NCBI GenBank assembly: GCA_936440205.1
Contig: OW387150.1
Location: forward strand, 14,358,152-14,422,151
DNA length: 64,000 bases
Source: Lepidonotus clava
Taxonomy: Eukaryota > Annelida > Polychaeta > Phyllodocida > Polynoidae
Reading direction: 5' to 3'
A program made the position numbers and the translations under genes. Shown one piece after another: positions 11,701 through 23,873 of this stretch. Position 1 is the first letter of the stretch. Each line of letters opens with the position of its first letter. The notes beneath the pieces are model-generated. The model saw only the letters and a list, made by a program, of their open reading frames with translations. It did no database searches and was not told where the DNA came from.

Positions 11701-14000
11701 ATGTATTGTAATAAATCAAAAATGAAGATTCAGACATAAACTTGTCTATTCAAAACCCTCTTGTTGCAATGTTACCTACACGAACGACATCAAAATGTCA
11801 CGCAAATGTAAACAAATTATCAAAGATAAATAACATTAATAATTATGTTATTATGTGATATATATTTTTAAAATCTTGATGTAATAAGACTTTGATTTGA
11901 TATTCCTACTATCTATCCATGTTCCCTAAGTAACTATAAACTATTAATGTACGTACAAATATTTCTGCATTTTGAATATAATAGTTTTATGTATAGTTTA
12001 ATTAAGATACAGTATGTGAGCATGCCACTAGTTAGAGCCATATTTGTCTATCTGTACATGCATTTATTGAATAGTTGCCTATGCTTATTAGTCACAGTAG
12101 AATACAGACACTGTATAACTGTCTGTAGAATTCTTCACTTATTGTCAATCCTAAGTTATAGCCCTGAATGTATATATAGTGGAATGTATATCAACAAATG
12201 GCCAGATAAAACTACAGTAGGAGGCCTATATCATAGTAGACCTCTATGTGTCAGAATCAGTATCCTGGGTAATATATTAAGTTAGCTATTCCCAGTATTC
12301 AGCCTTATCATAGACCCCCAATAATACTCTCATTATGTCTGAGCCTGAATGGCCTGCTAAGTGAAACTGACACTGCCCAACGCTAGTGTCACCCCTCTCC
12401 AGGGTACATGTAAATCAGGCCTATTCAAGGCCTGATAGCTGGGATCATAGGCCCCAGCCTCCCCACTGAAACGGACACAGGTGAGCTGACAGCCTGCCCC
12501 CTGGTCCCCTGACTACCCCATTAGGTCCCATAAAGATTGTCCATTTCAATTTGGTATGTACATTGCTGGCTGATCAGGCTTCCCAGCAGGGGTTGGTGCA
12601 TTGTGTGCACCCTGAGGAGATAGGTAATGATTTTATGGGTTGATTAGATGGGGATCCACTTTTACCTGAGTACTGCTGGCACTGTATTGCACTACTTAGG
12701 ACCTAACTACTGTGTGTGTGTCAGGTGTGTGGATTGCAACCAGAGGCACCTGTGTTAATCAAATACAACCACAGGGGTCATAAACTCATCCGTCCCTGGC
12801 CATTGTCGTATTAATGAGTGGCATTCCTAACTGAGATCTTCCTACCCTAGAGGCTATTGACTGCAATTCAGTATTGTCTACTTAAATGCTGAGCTTGTCA
12901 TAGGATCTTTATGAACAGAAATGAGGAGGAACGTTTTCTCCTTTCATAAGATCTATATGTTCATAAAAATAGTTTGAAATGATAGATTTAATCCTTACAG
13001 TATACATATGACACAATCATTTAAATGTGCACTAAGAAACACACCTTGAAAAAGCCCAGATGAGCTTAATTTCAAATGCACATACTATTTGCATGTCATT
13101 TACATGCTAATTGGTTGGATTATGCCTTGACTGGTGACTTACCCGGACTTAAGACGGACCATACTTGAACCCTGATGACTTTATGGTCGTGTTTTGATCA
13201 AGATGCCTCCAGGAAAGCTTTTCAATTTGAAATGGACTTCTGCAATTAACTCCAATAAGTCAGAGATTTTGTTGAGATACAGTACTCAAGGGGTTGTATA
13301 AAATATATTTGGCTCCCTAAAAATGTCTCTGTATTTCCATTACAATGGTTCATTTGCAGGTGCCCTAAACTGATGTTGAAAACACTTCGTGGCAGGCTTT
13401 TGCTGTGATTGCATCCTACTAGGAAATGTTATTTCCCATCGGTATGCCCTTGTTTACTTTATCCAAAGTACGAAATCCATCCGTGTCTAGATACAAAACG
13501 GAAAGAAGAAAATGAATAAAATAATTATGTAATTAACATTGTTAAAATATTTTCTAAATATGATTGGTTGTAGTTGAAAATCTCAAAGGTGATCTCCTGA
13601 TGTATACTTAATCCAGTTCCAAATTATCAATCAAAATTAAGCTACTGCGCACAAGAACACGGTTGCTGTATTATAATGCACTAATATAGGTCTAATTGCG
13701 TTGTTATATGGAATGTGGAATTAAAGATCGATTATGAACTGATTATAAGAATATTGTTTTATCATTAAAATGCTTATTATATTCTCCTCACTTGTAAGAC
13801 ATTTAGATAGAATACTGCGTGTAGGCTCCGGTGTAGGCCTACAGTGTAATACAACAACGTTCCAGTTGTTCTCAGACCAATAACGAAAAGGCTCATAATA
13901 AACGATGTGGTTCCAATTTACCAAACACCATGAACAGAGCCAAAACAAAGATTGTCTGGGGTGTTGGTAAGTAGGGGTCAATACCGAATACGGGAGAGGC
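8755..14000. other. Non-coding; short GATA microsatellite
   Basis: A long gene-free stretch. 8760-9330 is GC-richer and could be regulatory. 10831-10875 holds a short GATA/AGAT-type microsatellite. 12310-12800 is also less AT-rich than its surroundings. I see no exon with family resemblance. Confidence 0.45.
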
Positions 14001-14004
14001 CCAG

Positions 14005-14125
14005 TGGGCGCCGCCATATTGGACAATGGGGTGCCCTGATTGGCTGAAAAGTCGCGCTTGTCCACCCACAGGAAGCTAGGCCAAAGGTTTGAGCATGCGC
14101 AGACCAGGACTCCCGAATGCGATAT
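14005..14125 (-). promoter_or_regulatory. Candidate housekeeping-type promoter
   Basis: Within about 100 bp lie a YY1-like ATATGGCGGC on the minus strand, an inverted CCAAT box (GATTGGCTG) and an NRF1-like GAGCATGCGCA. On the minus strand an ATG at 14017 sits inside the YY1-like site, as in many housekeeping genes. No convincing downstream exon was identified, so the gene is unknown and the call is tentative. Confidence 0.3.
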
Positions 14126-14199
14126 ACATCGGGTCCATACCTGTCTGTGTAACGGTCCACCCCCCGGGTCCAACCCTCGTTAACCACCGGCACACGGTG

Positions 14200-14930
14200 A
14201 GGGTACAGACGGTCGGCAGGGGACCTGGGCCCAGGGGACAGCAGCCTCCTTAGGGTACAAGCAAGGACATCAACCCGTAAAGTTCTAAGGGGATAGTAAG
14301 GGCCCATGGAACAGCAGTCTTAAAAGGGCCTTAGCAGGGGACAGCAGCCTGAAAAGGGCATGGTATAGCAGAGGGAGCTAAGAGGAAACTGGGCCCGTGG
14401 GACAGCAGCATCCAAGGGGCACAAGCAGGGACAACAACCTGTAATCGTCTAAGGGGATAGCAGGGGCAGCTGGGAGGAGAGCTTGGCCCGTGGGGCAGCA
14501 GCCTTAACAGGGCCTAAAGAGGTGACGGAAGCCTGTGAAGGGCCAAAGGGACAACAGGGGCAGCTGAGAGGGAATTGGGCCCGTGGAACAGCAGCTTGAA
14601 AAGGGCCTTAGCAGGAGACTGAAACCTGTGAAAGGGCCAAGGGGATAACAGGAGAGGCTGCGAGGGGAGTTGGCTCGATGGGACATCCCCCCGAAAGGGC
14701 CCCAAGAAGGGTAGGGCAACATGTAAAGGGCCAAGGGGACAGCAGGGGCCCGAGCAGGAACACTGGGATTGAGAGAGCAGCCTCAAATGGCCTAGGCAGC
14801 GGACAAGATACTGCAAAGGGCAAAGGGGTGAGCAGGGGCGGCTAAAGAGGGGCTGGGCCCATGGGATAGCATCCTGCAAAGGGCCAAAGCAGGGGACAGC
14901 AGCTGGCAAAGGCTAATGTTACAGCAGAAA
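14200..14930 (+). repeat. Degenerate ~93-bp tandem repeat
   Basis: A phrase like TGGGCCCGTGGGACAGCAGC recurs at about 14300, 14390, 14484, 14576, 14670 and 14855. Between copies come AAAGGGCC and GGGGATAGCAGGGGCAGC motifs. The open frames on the minus strand are repeat translations and share the period. Confidence 0.75.
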
Positions 14931-15796
14931 GGAAAGGGCAAAAAAGGTAACATCCTGTGAAAGGCCCTGAATACAGCAGCCTGATAGGCACACCAATGTT
15001 ATTTCACGCAAAGGGCAATCATTTAGTTTATTCAGAAAGGATATATTTATTATTAGGAAGTAGGGTGTAAGTACTGGGCGAGAATCCATTAGGCATAAGG
15101 ACCAGTGGAGAACATCAGTATCACAGAGTCTTATAAAAAGAGCAGATGAGAGAGCCAAACGGATTTCCGGACAACACAGAAGACAGGATGGTCGCTTTTC
15201 CTGCTCCTGAAATGTCCCTATAAGTTGTGAGGGTAGGTGCCAAGGTATATCCTGAAATATGGGATACGAGGCTCTTACTAACTCATCAGGCAAAGTTGAA
15301 TGCAGGGTCAAGAGTACTTACTAGCTAGCTAGGCAAAGTTGGAAGCACACAGAGCATAGAGCAGTATTTGATATCATTGGGCTTAATGTATCATTTGAGG
15401 TTAATTAAGGACAGGGAACAGACCCCCTAATGTCCTCCTATCAGCCCCCAGAATCTTAATGAGCTGATAGCCTAATGAACTGACCTTCCACTCACTAAGG
15501 ACAGATGACCCCAGCGTCACTCTGCCCCCAACCACGACCAGAGACAGAACGGATTTTACCCCCCATCCCACCCTACAGGGAAATTAACCTCAAAAGATAA
15601 CACATATAGGGCACTCACTAGGTACGCCCCTCATCACGTTTGTGACTAGACATTTAGAACTCATATCTACTCGCCATATCTAACCAACCTCGTACTTATA
15701 TAATCATAGTTGACGATGTTTCTTTTGAAATAAACTAGCCCACTTATGTAAACCTGTGTTACTTAATTATGGAAACCCCCCTACCGACGGGCAAGC
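14931..15796. other. Non-coding, nothing recognised
   Basis: No coding frame with family resemblance and no RNA gene. Some C-rich patches at about 15420-15600. Confidence 0.45.
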
Positions 15797-16400
15797 CTGG
15801 TACTTGTATAATGTAGATGGAACCCTGGTGCACTTGTTTAGTGTGGGAGAGGCAATCGAAGGGTACTTGTTACCCTACTTCTTCTAAAATGATGTCCTTT
15901 CACATGTTGCTGCCTACATACTGAACTTTCTTCATGTCTTACCAAGAACCAGCAAAATGGGCCATAACCAACCTGTCCATTTGGTTGCTGTTTTGTTAAA
16001 CTGCTTTCAAAAGGACCTGTGGGAACCAGCAAATTGGGTCATGACCCCATTTCTTAGTTCCAGCCTCATCCTCCATGATGTAGTGGTTAAGAGCCTCACC
16101 TCCAAACCCAAAGGTTGTGGATTCGAATCCTGGCAAAGCCACTTGTTTAGTAAAAGACAGGGGTCTACTATATAAGCACTGCTTTAATGTAGAAGAGGGT
16201 CTTCTATATAAGGAACTTGTCAAGTGTAAAAGAAGGTCCCAGTAAACACTTGTTTAGTGTAGGACAGGGGCCCACCAAGTATACTATTGATATACCAGAT
16301 GTAAACATCAGGTACTTGTTAAGTGCACGGGAGGGACGCATAAGATTCTTGTTTAGTGTTGCAGTGGTAGTCCTTGACTGCATGGGAAGCCATATAAGGA
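15797..16400 (+). repeat. Degenerate ~35-40-bp tandem repeat with tRNA-like insert
   Basis: Variants of CACTTGTTTAGTGTAGGAGAGG recur near 15831, 16140, 16178, 16216, 16250, 16313 and 16344. Between them, 16075-16145 looks tRNA-derived: an A-box-like TAGTGGTTAAGAGCC and a B-box-like GGATTCGAATCC. The arms do not pair well, so this is a SINE fragment or pseudogene rather than a tRNA gene. Confidence 0.55.
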
Positions 16401-16449
16401 CTAAAATGACAAGTGGAAGGAGACCTATAAAAGACTGACAGGCCTTTGC

Positions 16450-17529
16450 ATGCACCCAGGCAGACCGAATGAGCAGAGGGGGAGGTCTGAGGTTAGGGAA
16501 GCCATCGGGAGAAGCCCTGGGAGGGGTGTACCCCCATGCAACTCTCACATCTATGGGGCTATAAAACAGATCTGAGGGGTTTGTAAGGAGAATACAGATT
16601 TCAGGACAAAATGCACCACAAAAATGAAAGCTGTAATAGAAAATTGAAAGTCAAATATGTAGGTATTCCCATCACCTCCGCGACTCTAAATGTGCACAGA
16701 TCCACATACTTACACAACCTGTGTGGAAAGAGTATAGATGGGCAGGAGCCTGACTGTCGTAGGGAGTGTACATAAGCACTTAAATTACAATAGAAATCAT
16801 TGGACTATTCTTCAATCTAATAGTTCTGTTCTAAGCTAGACTACTTGCTGAAAAGTGACTTGCTGACTATAGCTATGCAAAAATATATCTGAAAGCATTT
16901 ACAACACAAATCCAAGTGAAAAAGGATAACCTGAAGGGCATAAGAGTTTGTTTTAAAGGTCACAGTTGACAAAGGTTGAACACAACACCACTCTGTCCTA
17001 TATAAGCTGCAGCATGGCATACAGTACATATAAATGTGTCTGTTCAGTCTGCCCCTGCTCCCAGACCACCCACATACCCCGGCTGAAGGCCCATGGGGAG
17101 GCGGCAGGCAGGGAGCAGGCAGGAGGGTGGGATACACATTTTATGCATCACCTCTCTCTTTGACTCGGGCCGCATTCCGTTAGCTTGGTGTGACCACAGC
17201 CGGCGACTGTAGCGACACGTGCGGACACGTACACAACCTCTGATAGGCTTCCATTCTGTTGTAAGGTTTGTTGTTCAATACAGATGTTATTTTGTATTGT
17301 ACAGAATGGAATAGATAGACTAAATCTATAGAATATTTTCATCATATTTATTTTCAAACCTGTTGTAAATTTCACTTACATGAAAAGATTGGTATGTATG
17401 ATGAAGCACGTTTGATTACTATACAATAGATATTTTACAAAGCGTTTGGGTATACATTCTACACAATTTACTTGTTACCTGTAACTTTTTTATACAATGT
17501 ATAGGAATCTCCGATGGAAAATATAACAC
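16450..17529. other. Non-coding, nothing recognised
   Basis: Left flank of the giant transposon. No gene or repeat was recognised. Confidence 0.45.
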
Positions 17530-17532
17530 CAC

Positions 17533-17893
17533 CACGGGAAGAATTTGAACTCATACATTCGACAGGCTCGGGCTTGTCTGAAACCACTTCCTCTAAAACG
17601 TGTCAAGGAGTGTAAGTCTTACTCCACGATTATCCCTGAAAAATCATAGTATCATTATACTACCCATAGCAGTGGGCGTGTTAGGTAATACTTTTGCGCT
17701 CACCTCAAAGTTTCCCTTGCCCTTCTGGCGTGTATATATAAGTGTAAGTCAGGGGGTGTTAACTATATTGTGTCACAATAGTCCCGTCCGCTCATAGTTC
17801 TCTTCACACGCCCAACCTTCTCGGCATCTTAACGTACCTACCCTCCATTCAGGCACCAATATAATTGCCAGCAGTGGCGTACCCAGTCCCCCC
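17533..17893 (+). repeat. Left terminal inverted repeat, 361 bp
   Basis: The reverse complement of 41063-41423. Hand comparison shows about eight differences, including one 2-bp length change in a TA run. The inner end carries CAGTGGCGTACCCAGT, a phrase often seen at invertebrate transposon ends. The outer terminus CACGGG departs from the usual CACTA or CACTG. Confidence 0.9.
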
Positions 17894-20800
17894 ACTTCCC
17901 ACATTTGTGCATATATCTATAAACGCCGGTTGATATTGGTTTCCAAGCTCAACAAAAATAATACTCAGTTTCCTGACCTAATAAGAATAGATGAGGCTGA
18001 AGCGCAGAAGGAGTAGCCTATAGTGTGCACACAACTAGGGTAAAACAGGGTTGTATCGCTCACATTGGTAGGCCTATATCATTAGCGCATTTAGTTTTTT
18101 AAACCCTTACATATAGAAACAAAAGTTATATAAAATCAAAATAATTCATAATAATTAATCAAATGCGTAAAAACAGCGATAAAGCGTGATTTAACTTTAT
18201 AACCTCTATGAATAATCAATAATGAAACAATTGTCTCCCATGATGTTGGGTACAACCCTTATCATGAAATGAAAGTAATATTTTTGAGAAAACTTATCAA
18301 ATATAGCATATCAATAATGGTTTTCCATCCCATGAAAGTGACGTCCAATAGGCCTATTTCTAAAAAAAAAATAGGGTTAGTTCAACCCCCCCCCCTCCAC
18401 AAATTCCTGGGACCGTCCACCCCTGTCCCTTAGATACAGTACTAGTTTAACTAAAACAGGTAGAAATATAGCATTTTTAAAACAGATTTTCTTGAAACAC
18501 ATTATTTGGGAGTTAAACCAGGCTGCCTAAACCAGATTCTTAAACTTCTTGGAAATACAGGGTGAAAGGGCTGAAAGCGCAAATGGTTTTCACTGAAAAT
18601 GATAATATTAAATAACCTTGACTACACATAAAACTATTATTTTGTGTGATTTCAAGTTTTTACCCTTATTTAACTCTCGACATAAGAAATGATAAATGCG
18701 CTATATTAGCCTGACGGGCCATGCCCCCCCTCCCCCCCCCCTCCCCTGTTAAATAATGTTGTTTAAAAAGGGGCCCCTCCCACGTAGATTAATGCATTAG
18801 CCCCTCCCCCCCCCCCTCCCCCCTAGAAATGCCTGGGTCCGCCCCTGCATCCCTCCGGACCGGCCCGTGGGCCATCTTTTCATTTCAATACCATTATTAC
18901 AAATATAACTTCCCAAAAAAAAATTTGGAGTGGCAGGTGGTAATCGAGTGCATGAGGTTCGATTAGCTCCTACCACCCAGGTCTGGCGAATTCATCCGTG
19001 CCATTATTCAGTTCATTTCATTTCATTAGTTTGCACAACCAGACCCAATTACGTATAGAGTTTGCGACATATATATACCGTAGGTGTAATCGGGGCAACG
19101 AGAAAGGTGTTTACCAAAAAGAGACACTTTGTAGTTTCGGTCCTTGTGTTTCAGTGGGTTTTCCGATTTGGAAAACAAGCAATACCACAAGTTATTAATT
19201 TTGATCGCCCTCAATTGTCACTGATGTGTCTCTATCAACTTCAATTTACATTGCCCGTCATCGTTTTCCCCAACGTAGTTTCGACGTATTTGGTCCTGCG
19301 ACCGGAAGGACCTCTAGACGGCTTTTCGCTGGTTTCCGACGTCATCGTATTATTGAACCCGGTGGATTTTTGGCTACCAGCTATCTCTCCCGGCCCCGGG
19401 TTCGAATCCCCTTCATGCCTTACGTTTTTCGTTCATCCATCAGACTTGTATTATCAAATTAATGATAAGGATAGGACTACTCTGAACCCTAATCGTCATG
19501 TCAAGAGAGGAGGTTGATTGTTAACTTATTTTAAACAGGATCGGGACGTTACGCTTTTTAAAGGATAACTCTCCATTTGTAATCGAAAAGTTGTTAAATC
19601 AAAAAGACCCTTAAAAAAAAAGGAAAATTATAAAAAAAAAAAAAAAAACCTGCTCGAACCCGCCCTCTCCTCAACTACTAATTTTAAACATGATAGTCCT
19701 AATGGTAATGAGACTGATCCGGCTTAAATTCCTAATATTATAATATTAATATATATACTTCTTGCAAACATTCTAAATAACCTTCTTTCCCGATCTTAGC
19801 ATCTGAATAAACAGGAGACACTGGGCATCACACTTCATTTAAATTAATTGTCTCAGTTAAATACGACCATTAGTTAACAAGTTCCATGTACTTTTTAAGT
19901 AACATGACAGAAAGCATTTTCGCGATTCTGCAGCTATCCCTCGCTCCCCTCTTCCCTTGTGCATAACATTTCCTAATAAACCAGGTCCATTCCTAACGGC
20001 GGCAAAGTTTGGAAGCGTCCATCATGGCCGGCCTTAATCCATTAACACCCATAAGTACCCGGAAGCACCCCATCTAATCTGTACCCCCCTCTGACATCTG
20101 ACAAGGGCAGGGGCACAGTCTTGGTAATCACATAACTCACACCAAACCCACTCAAGAGCGACACAGGTATCATGCTGGGTGTCATCTGACGGACTCCCCG
20201 CCATTAATCAGGGGTTAGTTATCGAGTTAACACGGGCCAGAGTTGCCCCATGCAGGGAACCTGCTGGGTCGGGCACTTCCATACCCAACCTACGTTCGCC
20301 TGCAAAGCACATGTAGCTAAATCTTTGACAGGCCTATTTCACCCTACCATCCATCGCCCCTCCCACCCGGAAAACCATTTACCCTTACCATCCATAGATG
20401 GAGTATTAAAAGTGTTTGAAATTAACTTCTTTTGAAGTCATCCGTGAGAGATGAGATTCATTAAAAATTAATTAAACATTTTCTGTATGGATAAAAGGTA
20501 CCTCCCGGCCTATATAACTACCCTAAATAATTCACCTTAAACTGGGTCTAAGCTGGTTAGATATAAAGCCGACCTTAAGGTTTGAGACTAATTTCAGCCA
20601 GTCCAGACTTAAATCGGCCTGAACTCCATATAAACCACCTGCAAATAAAACCTATAAATATCAGGCAGTAATGGCATTTACAGGCTTTCTCACTTCTCAT
20701 CCACAAGTTAAGGAACCCCATGCCAACAATTCATTTTGAAGTCTGCCTTCCAATTCAATTAGAACAAGCCGACACCCTAACCAACGAAAGCTTACAAGCA
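17894..20800. other. Left arm of giant element, non-coding
   Basis: No gene seen. There are several C-tracts (about 18390, 18724-18742, 18804-18818). 19220-19460 is a SINE-like segment related to 39860-40045: both hold CCGGTGG...TTTGG, then GTTCGAATCCCC, then a T-run and TTCGTTCAT. A second B-box-like GGTTCGATTAGC lies at about 18956. Confidence 0.5.
19220..19460 (+). mobile_element. SINE-like copy related to the 5S-type SINE at 39.9 kb
   Basis: Shares the B-box-like GTTCGAATCCCC and the TTTTTCGTTCAT tail with the copy at 39860-40045. Its 5S-like head is weaker. It probably inserted into the giant element. Ends are approximate. Confidence 0.4.
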
Positions 20801-20810
20801 AGCATACGCG

Positions 20811-20954
20811 TAAGCTTATACTCTTCGCACGGCTTTTCTTTTGGCATTAACGTAAGCTTAAGGTTTCTGCACGGAGGTCAAAACCTTTAGATCCCAGGTG
20901 CATGTGGCGACTGTCTGTCTACTCCTTCCTGTGACTGGGAAAAAGTAATAAAAG
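20811..20954 (+). promoter_or_regulatory. Promoter of the envelope gene
   Basis: A TATA-like TAATAAAAG (20946-20954) lies about 30 bp before the start codon, implying a very short leader. Just upstream, GTAAGCTTA...GCACGG occurs twice, 40 bp apart (about 20811 and 20852). The second copy contains AAGCTTAAGGTTT (20854-20866), also present upstream of the transposase gene (30604-30616). Confidence 0.55.
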
Positions 20955-20983
20955 ACTAGAGCGGTCTCTAGCCTGCATCAGAC

Positions 20984-22846
20984 ATGGCTCCAACAGTATT
21001 CATACTCCTCCTTCGTGGACTCTTTATCCTGGGCACTGTCTCAGCTAAGCCATGCCTATGCACCAGTACGGTAAACCGTTTTCGTACCAACTATGGTGTA
21101 GTATTCGAGAGTAAACCGTCCATCCACATAGGTAATGAGTACTTCACTACCCAAGTCGATATCATTTTACCACTTCCTCCTTCTCCCAAACAGGCAGCCG
21201 CACTAAATTGTAGACACGGCGCTACCCTGGCAGCCGGTTCAATGGAACAGTGTCGAAAAATCCAACTTATGTTGAATAACATAACATCTATTGGGAAGAC
21301 TATAGCAGCGAAGGTCACCAACGGACTCCGGGAAGTGCAATCAATTTTGGAATCGACGGCCCAGCCAACACCTCCATCAGCCAAATCCAGGAAGCAGCGG
21401 GCTCTGATTCCAGAAATCGGCAAGTTCTCCGAGACTTTATTTGGAACGGCCACACTCGATGACTTGAAGCAACAGACTCGTGCTGACCAGGTAAATGCCG
21501 ATGAAATTGGCTTCCTCGATGGCAAAATAAATGCAGTCCTAAAGGTAGTTGACTCCACTTTGGAAATCCAACTCCAGGCCATCATAGAGAACACTCATTC
21601 CATATACAATTTGTCCAGAGGACTCCAGGCTTACATTAGTAACCGGGAATTGATGGTCAGGTTGATGCAAGATTTGCAAGAATTGCGTCTACTGGATTTT
21701 AAACTGGACTATTCCCTTGATGTCTTGCTACAGGCTATTCGCGACCTAACGGAGAACAGGCTGAGTAACTCTTTGATATCGGAGACTGATATGAGGAAGA
21801 TTCGGTACCTTTTCCTTTCCAAGTCAAATCGTTCAAATATTTATATTCCAAACACTCGCGACATGTATAGAAGTGTAACTGTTTTAGTCCCCCCGGTTTT
21901 ACAGCGAAATGTTCTGAAAACTATTTTGAAGATTCCCGTTATTTCCTTCGACAAAATATTCAAGGTTCTAAAAGTGAACACCTTCCCTCTAGCCTTCCAT
22001 GGGCATTATACTCGCCTCTCCAACACACCGGCTTATTTATTGGTGTCCGCAACCCAATACACAGTATCCTCCAACCCAGATCTGGATAATTGCCATTCTC
22101 CGTTTTGTCATTATGACCTACCACTTCGCAGGGTTTCTCCCTCGTCGTGCCTCATTTCTATCTATCTACGTGATCATGAGTCTGTCAAACTTTATTGTGA
22201 TTTCAAAATACTCATTCAGTCTAATTTCAGAAGGTCGAACATCCAAGTCATTGCAACAGGGACCTATTTGTTCTCTCACATAGACGAGGTCGTTGTGCGC
22301 TGCCCCAACCGAACAACAACCCATCCTGGATGTGAATCGTGCGTTCGTGCCTTTGAATGTGGTTGTTCTGTGTCCGCCAAAGAATGGGAAATTCCAGTCT
22401 CAAGTGTTAACTGTTTGCCTTCTACAGCAGGCCCCTTAAGAACAGTTTTTCCCGTCAACCTTGCTAGTCTTCAACACCTCAACCTGTCACTTAGCCGACT
22501 TGTGAACCCGGATTTTTCGTACGATAAACCATTCCCAATTTTACCTCTTAGCCCGCAAATGCGAGTCCGCCAAGAGGATATTTTTAAGCGAGCAAAAGAC
22601 AATTTCCTTTCCCTCCGTACATACATGAAAGAGATTCGACTGAATGAGGTCGAATACAAGAAACTTCGTGGTGACTTGCATCTTCCCCACGTACCATTCC
22701 TCCCCCCCAGTGTGCACGGTACTGTTTACCTGTTGAACATTGGACTTACTTTTATAATGGTACCAGCACTTTTTGTTTTCATCTCAATTCTGTATTTCAG
22801 ACAACGTAGGATTCAAAGCGCATGCAGACGCTTGACTTTAAATTGA
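20984..22846 (+). CDS. Baculovirus-F/errantivirus-like fusion envelope protein
   Basis: A single uninterrupted frame of 620 residues whose layout is that of a class I viral fusion protein of the baculovirus F / insect errantivirus Env group. A signal peptide (about 1-21) is followed by a Cys-containing N-terminal part and a basic cleavage site ending RKQR at residue 139. Next come a fusion-peptide-like segment with the family's spaced Gly and Phe residues (about 140-157), helical heptad-rich sequence to about 215, a Cys-rich region around 445-480, a membrane anchor (about 579-605) and a short basic tail. Baculovirus F proteins are usually 600-690 residues, so the length fits. In its family the protein fuses membranes after endocytosis. 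It looks whole and has its own promoter inside a DNA transposon. The assignment rests on layout and the cleavage/fusion region; overall similarity was not measured. Confidence 0.75.
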   Translation: MAPTVFILLLRGLFILGTVSAKPCLCTSTVNRFRTNYGVVFESKPSIHIGNEYFTTQVDIILPLPPSPKQAAALNCRHGATLAAGSMEQCRKIQLMLNNITSIGKTIAAKVTNGLREVQSILESTAQPTPPSAKSRKQRALIPEIGKFSETLFGTATLDDLKQQTRADQVNADEIGFLDGKINAVLKVVDSTLEIQLQAIIENTHSIYNLSRGLQAYISNRELMVRLMQDLQELRLLDFKLDYSLDVLLQAIRDLTENRLSNSLISETDMRKIRYLFLSKSNRSNIYIPNTRDMYRSVTVLVPPVLQRNVLKTILKIPVISFDKIFKVLKVNTFPLAFHGHYTRLSNTPAYLLVSATQYTVSSNPDLDNCHSPFCHYDLPLRRVSPSSCLISIYLRDHESVKLYCDFKILIQSNFRRSNIQVIATGTYLFSHIDEVVVRCPNRTTTHPGCESCVRAFECGCSVSAKEWEIPVSSVNCLPSTAGPLRTVFPVNLASLQHLNLSLSRLVNPDFSYDKPFPILPLSPQMRVRQEDIFKRAKDNFLSLRTYMKEIRLNEVEYKKLRGDLHLPHVPFLPPSVHGTVYLLNIGLTFIMVPALFVFISILYFRQRRIQSACRRLTLN

Positions 22847-23261
22847 GTTGGTTATATATACATTAGCTAATAACTCTTCCTTTTATTGCAGCTCAAAAGT
22901 TATCAGTTCTCATTCATGTTCGATTTTTGTTGTTTAGAATATATACTCGCCCTCATAATTTCGTCACACATGTACAGCTGCAATTCATTCACATTATCCT
23001 CATGAATTCCCATTTATAATTAGTCACAGCCACATAAGACTACACACGTTCATGATATCAAAATGTTTTATTGTTATGCATGCGGAAAAGGTTTTATGAT
23101 GTCCACGTGTCAACGTTTCGCCTATTTTCCCATAATTGTATTTACTGACCATACACTAATGTACATATGTAACTCGAAAGCTTCGTGAACATATGCATTT
23201 CACAATTAAAATTTTCCCATATCTACTTCAAACATATCGTACACTTTTATATAACTGTTCA

Positions 23262-23873
23262 TCACACCCAAGAGTCTACGTCAGGCATGCAGCCCAGTTT
23301 TTCGGCTGGGAGTAGTTCTTGGGCCATGTTGTTCCTGTTGTTTATCAGGCAAACGCTCGCTCTACAAAGTCTGTGCCTGAAAAATTTGTTCAGGCGCACG
23401 CGCTCCGTACGAGGAATCTTGACTTCTTGCGGGAGTTCCAACGTCAAGGGTTCGTCACTGCCATTCAGATGGACCGTGAGTGGGCCCGACCAGGCGACGG
23501 TCAGGGCCTTGGACAGGATGCTCGGTCTTTGGATGATCATTCGTGGGCAGGCAGCACTTCCTACGGCTTCCATTTCGGCGGGAATGGGAGCCAGTGGAAA
23601 TAGGAGCGTTTCCCATCGGCAGTAGATTCTCAGACAGCACTGCACTGTAGCCCTCCGACGTTGACCCTGAGCCAACGAGCGACAGCCTGCTGCCAATTTC
23701 CAGAAGATACCGATAAATTTCCACCCCAGGTATATCACTAACAAGAGAAGCAGCCACTGATGGTCGGATTGGTCCGCGGGTTGGAGGTGACTAGGTCTCA
23801 CCACTGGCCTTTCCTCCCGAACAAGACGCAGACGCAGACTTGCGTTTAACAGTCGCTCGATGTCCATGGCCAT
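23262..23873 (-). CDS. Small single-pass membrane protein A
   Basis: A 203-residue frame on the minus strand, convergent with the envelope gene. I place the start at the ATG at 23873 because a TATA box (TATAAGT, minus strand, 23913-23919) lies 40 bp upstream, matching the compact promoters of neighbouring genes. An upstream in-frame ATG at 23939 would lie before that TATA box. The protein has a short N-terminal part (about 37 residues, one N-x-S site) and one strong membrane segment (about 38-58, Leu-rich). A C-terminal domain of about 140 residues follows, containing SGPLTVHLNGS and LPQEVKI. The layout, and a weak pattern near LPxxVKI, parallel protein B (29436-30266). I do not recognise the family. 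Its position between an envelope gene and the transposition genes suggests a membrane partner, but this is inference. Confidence 0.6.
   Translation of the reverse strand: MAMDIERLLNASLRLRLVREERPVVRPSHLQPADQSDHQWLLLLLVIYLGWKFIGIFWKLAAGCRSLAQGQRRRATVQCCLRIYCRWETLLFPLAPIPAEMEAVGSAACPRMIIQRPSILSKALTVAWSGPLTVHLNGSDEPLTLELPQEVKIPRTERVRLNKFFRHRLCRASVCLINNRNNMAQELLPAEKLGCMPDVDSWV

Noticed and set aside
16075-16145. tRNA gene
   Set aside because: A- and B-box-like motifs are present but stems do not pair; treated as SINE or pseudogene.
18066-18720. Possible MITE with AGGCTA...AGCGCATTTA ends
   Set aside because: The inverted ends are short and gapped and no target duplication is evident.
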